Shown here in pieces: positions 62,439 through 64,000 of a stretch of 64,000 nt of DNA. Every line of letters starts with the position of its first letter. The stretch's first letter is position 1. The DNA comes from Cumulibacter manganitolerans (GTDB lineage: Bacteria; Actinomycetota; Actinomycetes; Mycobacteriales; Antricoccaceae), in NCBI RefSeq assembly GCF_009602465.1, contig NZ_WBKP01000012.1, positions 22,487 through 86,486 of the forward strand. Reading direction: 5' to 3'. The position numbers and the translations under genes are program-made. The notes under the pieces were generated by a model. The model was not told where the DNA came from. It worked only from the letters and a program-made list of their open reading frames with translations, and searched no databases.

Positions 62439-63839
62439 ATGAGCATGGGTTCTACGCCGTTCACGTTTGTCGACTTGTTCGCAGGCGTTGGTGGCTTTCA
62501 CGCCGCACTCGGCGCCCTGGGCGGCAAGTGTGTCTATGCCGTCGAGAAGGACCGTGAAGCGGCAGCCGTCTATGAGCGGAACTGGAACTTCAGGGCCCAC
62601 GGCGACATCATCGACGACACCGAGACGCGGATGCGAGTGCCCGAGCACGACGTTCTGGCCGCAGGCTTCCCCTGCCAACCGTTTTCGAAGTCAGGCTTCC
62701 AGCGGGGCATGGACGAGGCGCGGGGGACGCTGTTCTGGAACATTCTTCGGATCCTCGAGGCGCGACGACCAACGGTGGTCCTCTTGGAGAACGTTCGCAA
62801 CATCTACGGACCGCGACATAAGCACGAGTGGGAAGTAATCGTTCGCTCGCTACGCGAGCTCGGTTACCAGGTCTCCTCTCGCCCGATCGTATTTTCTCCG
62901 CATCTGCTTCCGCCTGAGCGCGGCGGGCGTCCGCAGATCCGTGAACGGGTGTTCATCACGGCTACCTATGTCGGCTCCGAGCATTCACACGCAGACGTCG
63001 AGCCTTCTGTGTTACGCCAGCCAATCGACGGTTGGTCACCCAAGAGTTGGGAACTTCATTCGGATCTTCCCGTACAGCCGGACAAGGAGTTGGGAAACCG
63101 GCTCCGATTGAACCTGACTTCGGCTGAGACGACGTGGGTCGAGGCATGGAACGACTTCGTCCTCTCCCTGCGTCGGGGGGGTGTGTCGAAGCTTCCAGGG
63201 TTCCCGATCTGGGTGGATGCGTTCATTCATATGGACGACCTGGTAGTTCCCGACAGCACCGCGCACTGGAAGGCCACTTTCCTTCGGAAGAACGCGGAGT
63301 TCTACACCAGGCACCGAGAACTGATTGAGGGCTGGCTGGAGCGCTGGGACTACCTGCGGGACTTCCCTGCATCGAGGCGCAAGTTTGAATGGCAGGCTCA
63401 GGACGCCGAATCGCTCCTAGACACCGTTATCCATCTGCGGCCATCTGGTCTGCGCGTCAAGCAGGCAACTTACACTCCCGCTCTAGTCGCGATCACGCAG
63501 ACGAGCATCCTCGGCGATCTCCAGCGCCGCCTTTCCCCGCGGGAGGCTGCTCGACTTCAGGGCCTTCCTGAGTGGTTCGACTTCGGTGACCAGCCCGAAT
63601 CCGCAACATACAAGCAGTTGGGAAACGGCGTGAACGTCGGCGCTGCGTACCACGTGTTCCGCGAGCACGTTCGCAAGACCATCCGCCACGTGCGGCGACG
63701 CGCACCCGGCCTCGCCGAGGCGGTCTATGCGGGCGCATTGAGCCCCGACGCTGCCGTAGAACGCTATTGGGACCCTGAGAGGCCCGTGATTCTGCGAGTC
63801 CGCCGTCCGAGCGGAGCTAATATCCAGACGGCGGGCTAG
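62439..63839 (+). CDS. DNA (cytosine-5-)-methyltransferase
   Basis: A 466-residue C5-cytosine methyltransferase. Motif I is FTFVDLFAGVGGFHAAL, motif IV GFPCQPFS with catalytic Cys79, motif VI VVLLENVRN, motif VIII is near RPQIRERVFI, and motifs IX-X are LSPREAARLQGLPEWF and KQLGNGVNVGAAYHVF. The target recognition region (about 225-370) is long. No restriction enzyme gene is visible between vsr and the window end, but one may lie beyond. The start is uncertain: TAAGCT (62432-62437) suggests a leaderless transcript starting at the ATG at 62445; upstream ATGs at 62397 and 62439 are also in frame. Confidence 0.93.
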   Translation: MSMGSTPFTFVDLFAGVGGFHAALGALGGKCVYAVEKDREAAAVYERNWNFRAHGDIIDDTETRMRVPEHDVLAAGFPCQPFSKSGFQRGMDEARGTLFWNILRILEARRPTVVLLENVRNIYGPRHKHEWEVIVRSLRELGYQVSSRPIVFSPHLLPPERGGRPQIRERVFITATYVGSEHSHADVEPSVLRQPIDGWSPKSWELHSDLPVQPDKELGNRLRLNLTSAETTWVEAWNDFVLSLRRGGVSKLPGFPIWVDAFIHMDDLVVPDSTAHWKATFLRKNAEFYTRHRELIEGWLERWDYLRDFPASRRKFEWQAQDAESLLDTVIHLRPSGLRVKQATYTPALVAITQTSILGDLQRRLSPREAARLQGLPEWFDFGDQPESATYKQLGNGVNVGAAYHVFREHVRKTIRHVRRRAPGLAEAVYAGALSPDAAVERYWDPERPVILRVRRPSGANIQTAG

Positions 63840-63925
63840 GGTCGACAGATGGGCGAGGCCAGACCTACCTGGGTCAAGTCCCGTGGGGTGGTGTACGAGG
63901 TTGATCCCTCGGTTGGGCGTGTCGG

Positions 63926-64000
63926 TTAGGCCGTGAGGGCCTGGAGCTCGGGTTCGGTCACCTCCTCGGCATCGGCGGTGGGGTCGACGGCCTGGGATCG
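63926..64000 (-). CDS. C-terminal fragment of an unidentified protein (runs off the window)
   Basis: The last 24 codons of a gene on the minus strand: RSQAVDPTADAEEVTEPELQ then ALTA and TAA. Strong G/C third-position bias suggests a real gene. An acidic tail of this kind occurs in several transposases and regulatory proteins, but 24 residues do not allow identification. It converges on the methyltransferase gene, with 86 bp between. Confidence 0.45.
   Translation of the reverse strand, partial: RSQAVDPTADAEEVTEPELQALTA

Noticed and set aside
63840..63925. possible insertion-sequence end after the methyltransferase
   Set aside because: The segment contains GGGTCAAGTCCC- and GAGGTTGATCCCTC-like short dyads, but no terminal inverted repeat pair or target duplication can be shown inside the window.

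Overview
The window comes from the chromosome of a high-GC actinobacterium (Actinomycetota) and contains the replication-origin region. The order pcnA, NUDIX, DUF6049, murJ, sigM, anti-sigma, trxB, trxA, cwlM, parB, parA, rsmG, jag, yidC, yidD, rnpA, rpmH, dnaA, dnaN, gnd, recF, dciA, gyrB, gyrA, DUF3566, tRNA-Ile, DLW-39, tRNA-Ala is the classic actinobacterial oriC neighbourhood. GC-rich third codon positions, many GTG/TTG starts, -10 boxes 6-7 nt before start codons (leaderless mRNAs), a DUF222/HNH gene and the B12-type light regulator all fit. I cannot name the genus from sequence alone.

Layout. (1) 1-12.4 kb: accessory metabolism. It holds an AHSA1-type protein cut by the window edge, an alpha/beta hydrolase, an M4 peptidase, an acyl-CoA dehydrogenase divergent from a methyltransferase across a strong palindrome, a winged-helix protein, a MetA with the acetyl-CoA-type residue, an SDR, a GNAT, a thioesterase and a cytosolic molybdoenzyme of the BisC/DMSO reductase family. 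Three copies of a 55-61 bp palindromic element (family A) lie between these genes. (2) 12.4-19.8 kb: a putative light-responsive operon. A MerR regulator with the CarH/LitR Wx9EH cobalamin motif is divergent from a tightly overlapping run: flavin amine oxidase-like protein, DUF1365, SDR, photolyase, CPBP protease and an NmrA-TspO fusion. (3) 19.8-23.6 kb: two DUF2382 stress-type proteins, a YqgE/AlgH protein and an MFS transporter. (4) 23.7-45.3 kb: the conserved origin core, with six perfect parS sites inside or beside parA/parB and DnaA boxes on both sides of dnaA. (5) 45.4-49.1 kb: gnd, then a non-syntenic insert before recF (ArsR-AHSA1 fusion, VOC protein, AAA ATPase). (6) 49.2-61.2 kb: recF, dciA, two paralogous proteins of unknown function, a DUF222/HNH gene with a candidate SOS box, gyrB, gyrA, DUF3566, PPK2, tRNA-Ile, DLW-39 and tRNA-Ala. 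(7) 61.2-64 kb: a lower-GC segment starting at the 3' end of tRNA-Ala, with a Vsr endonuclease and a C5-cytosine methyltransferase. It is probably the start of an integrated island that runs past the window.

The most interesting unexplained structures are two families of intergenic palindromes (A: three copies in 3.2 kb; B: three copies, each directly after a stop codon at 23.6, 45.3 and 60.8 kb) whose stems differ in sequence but stay paired. A third, large inverted repeat sits between gyrB and gyrA. Four parS sites at about 100-bp spacing are encoded as VSRET peptides in a long disordered extension of ParA, and a fifth lies in the ParB linker. The light operon is the best candidate for a less-described multi-gene system.
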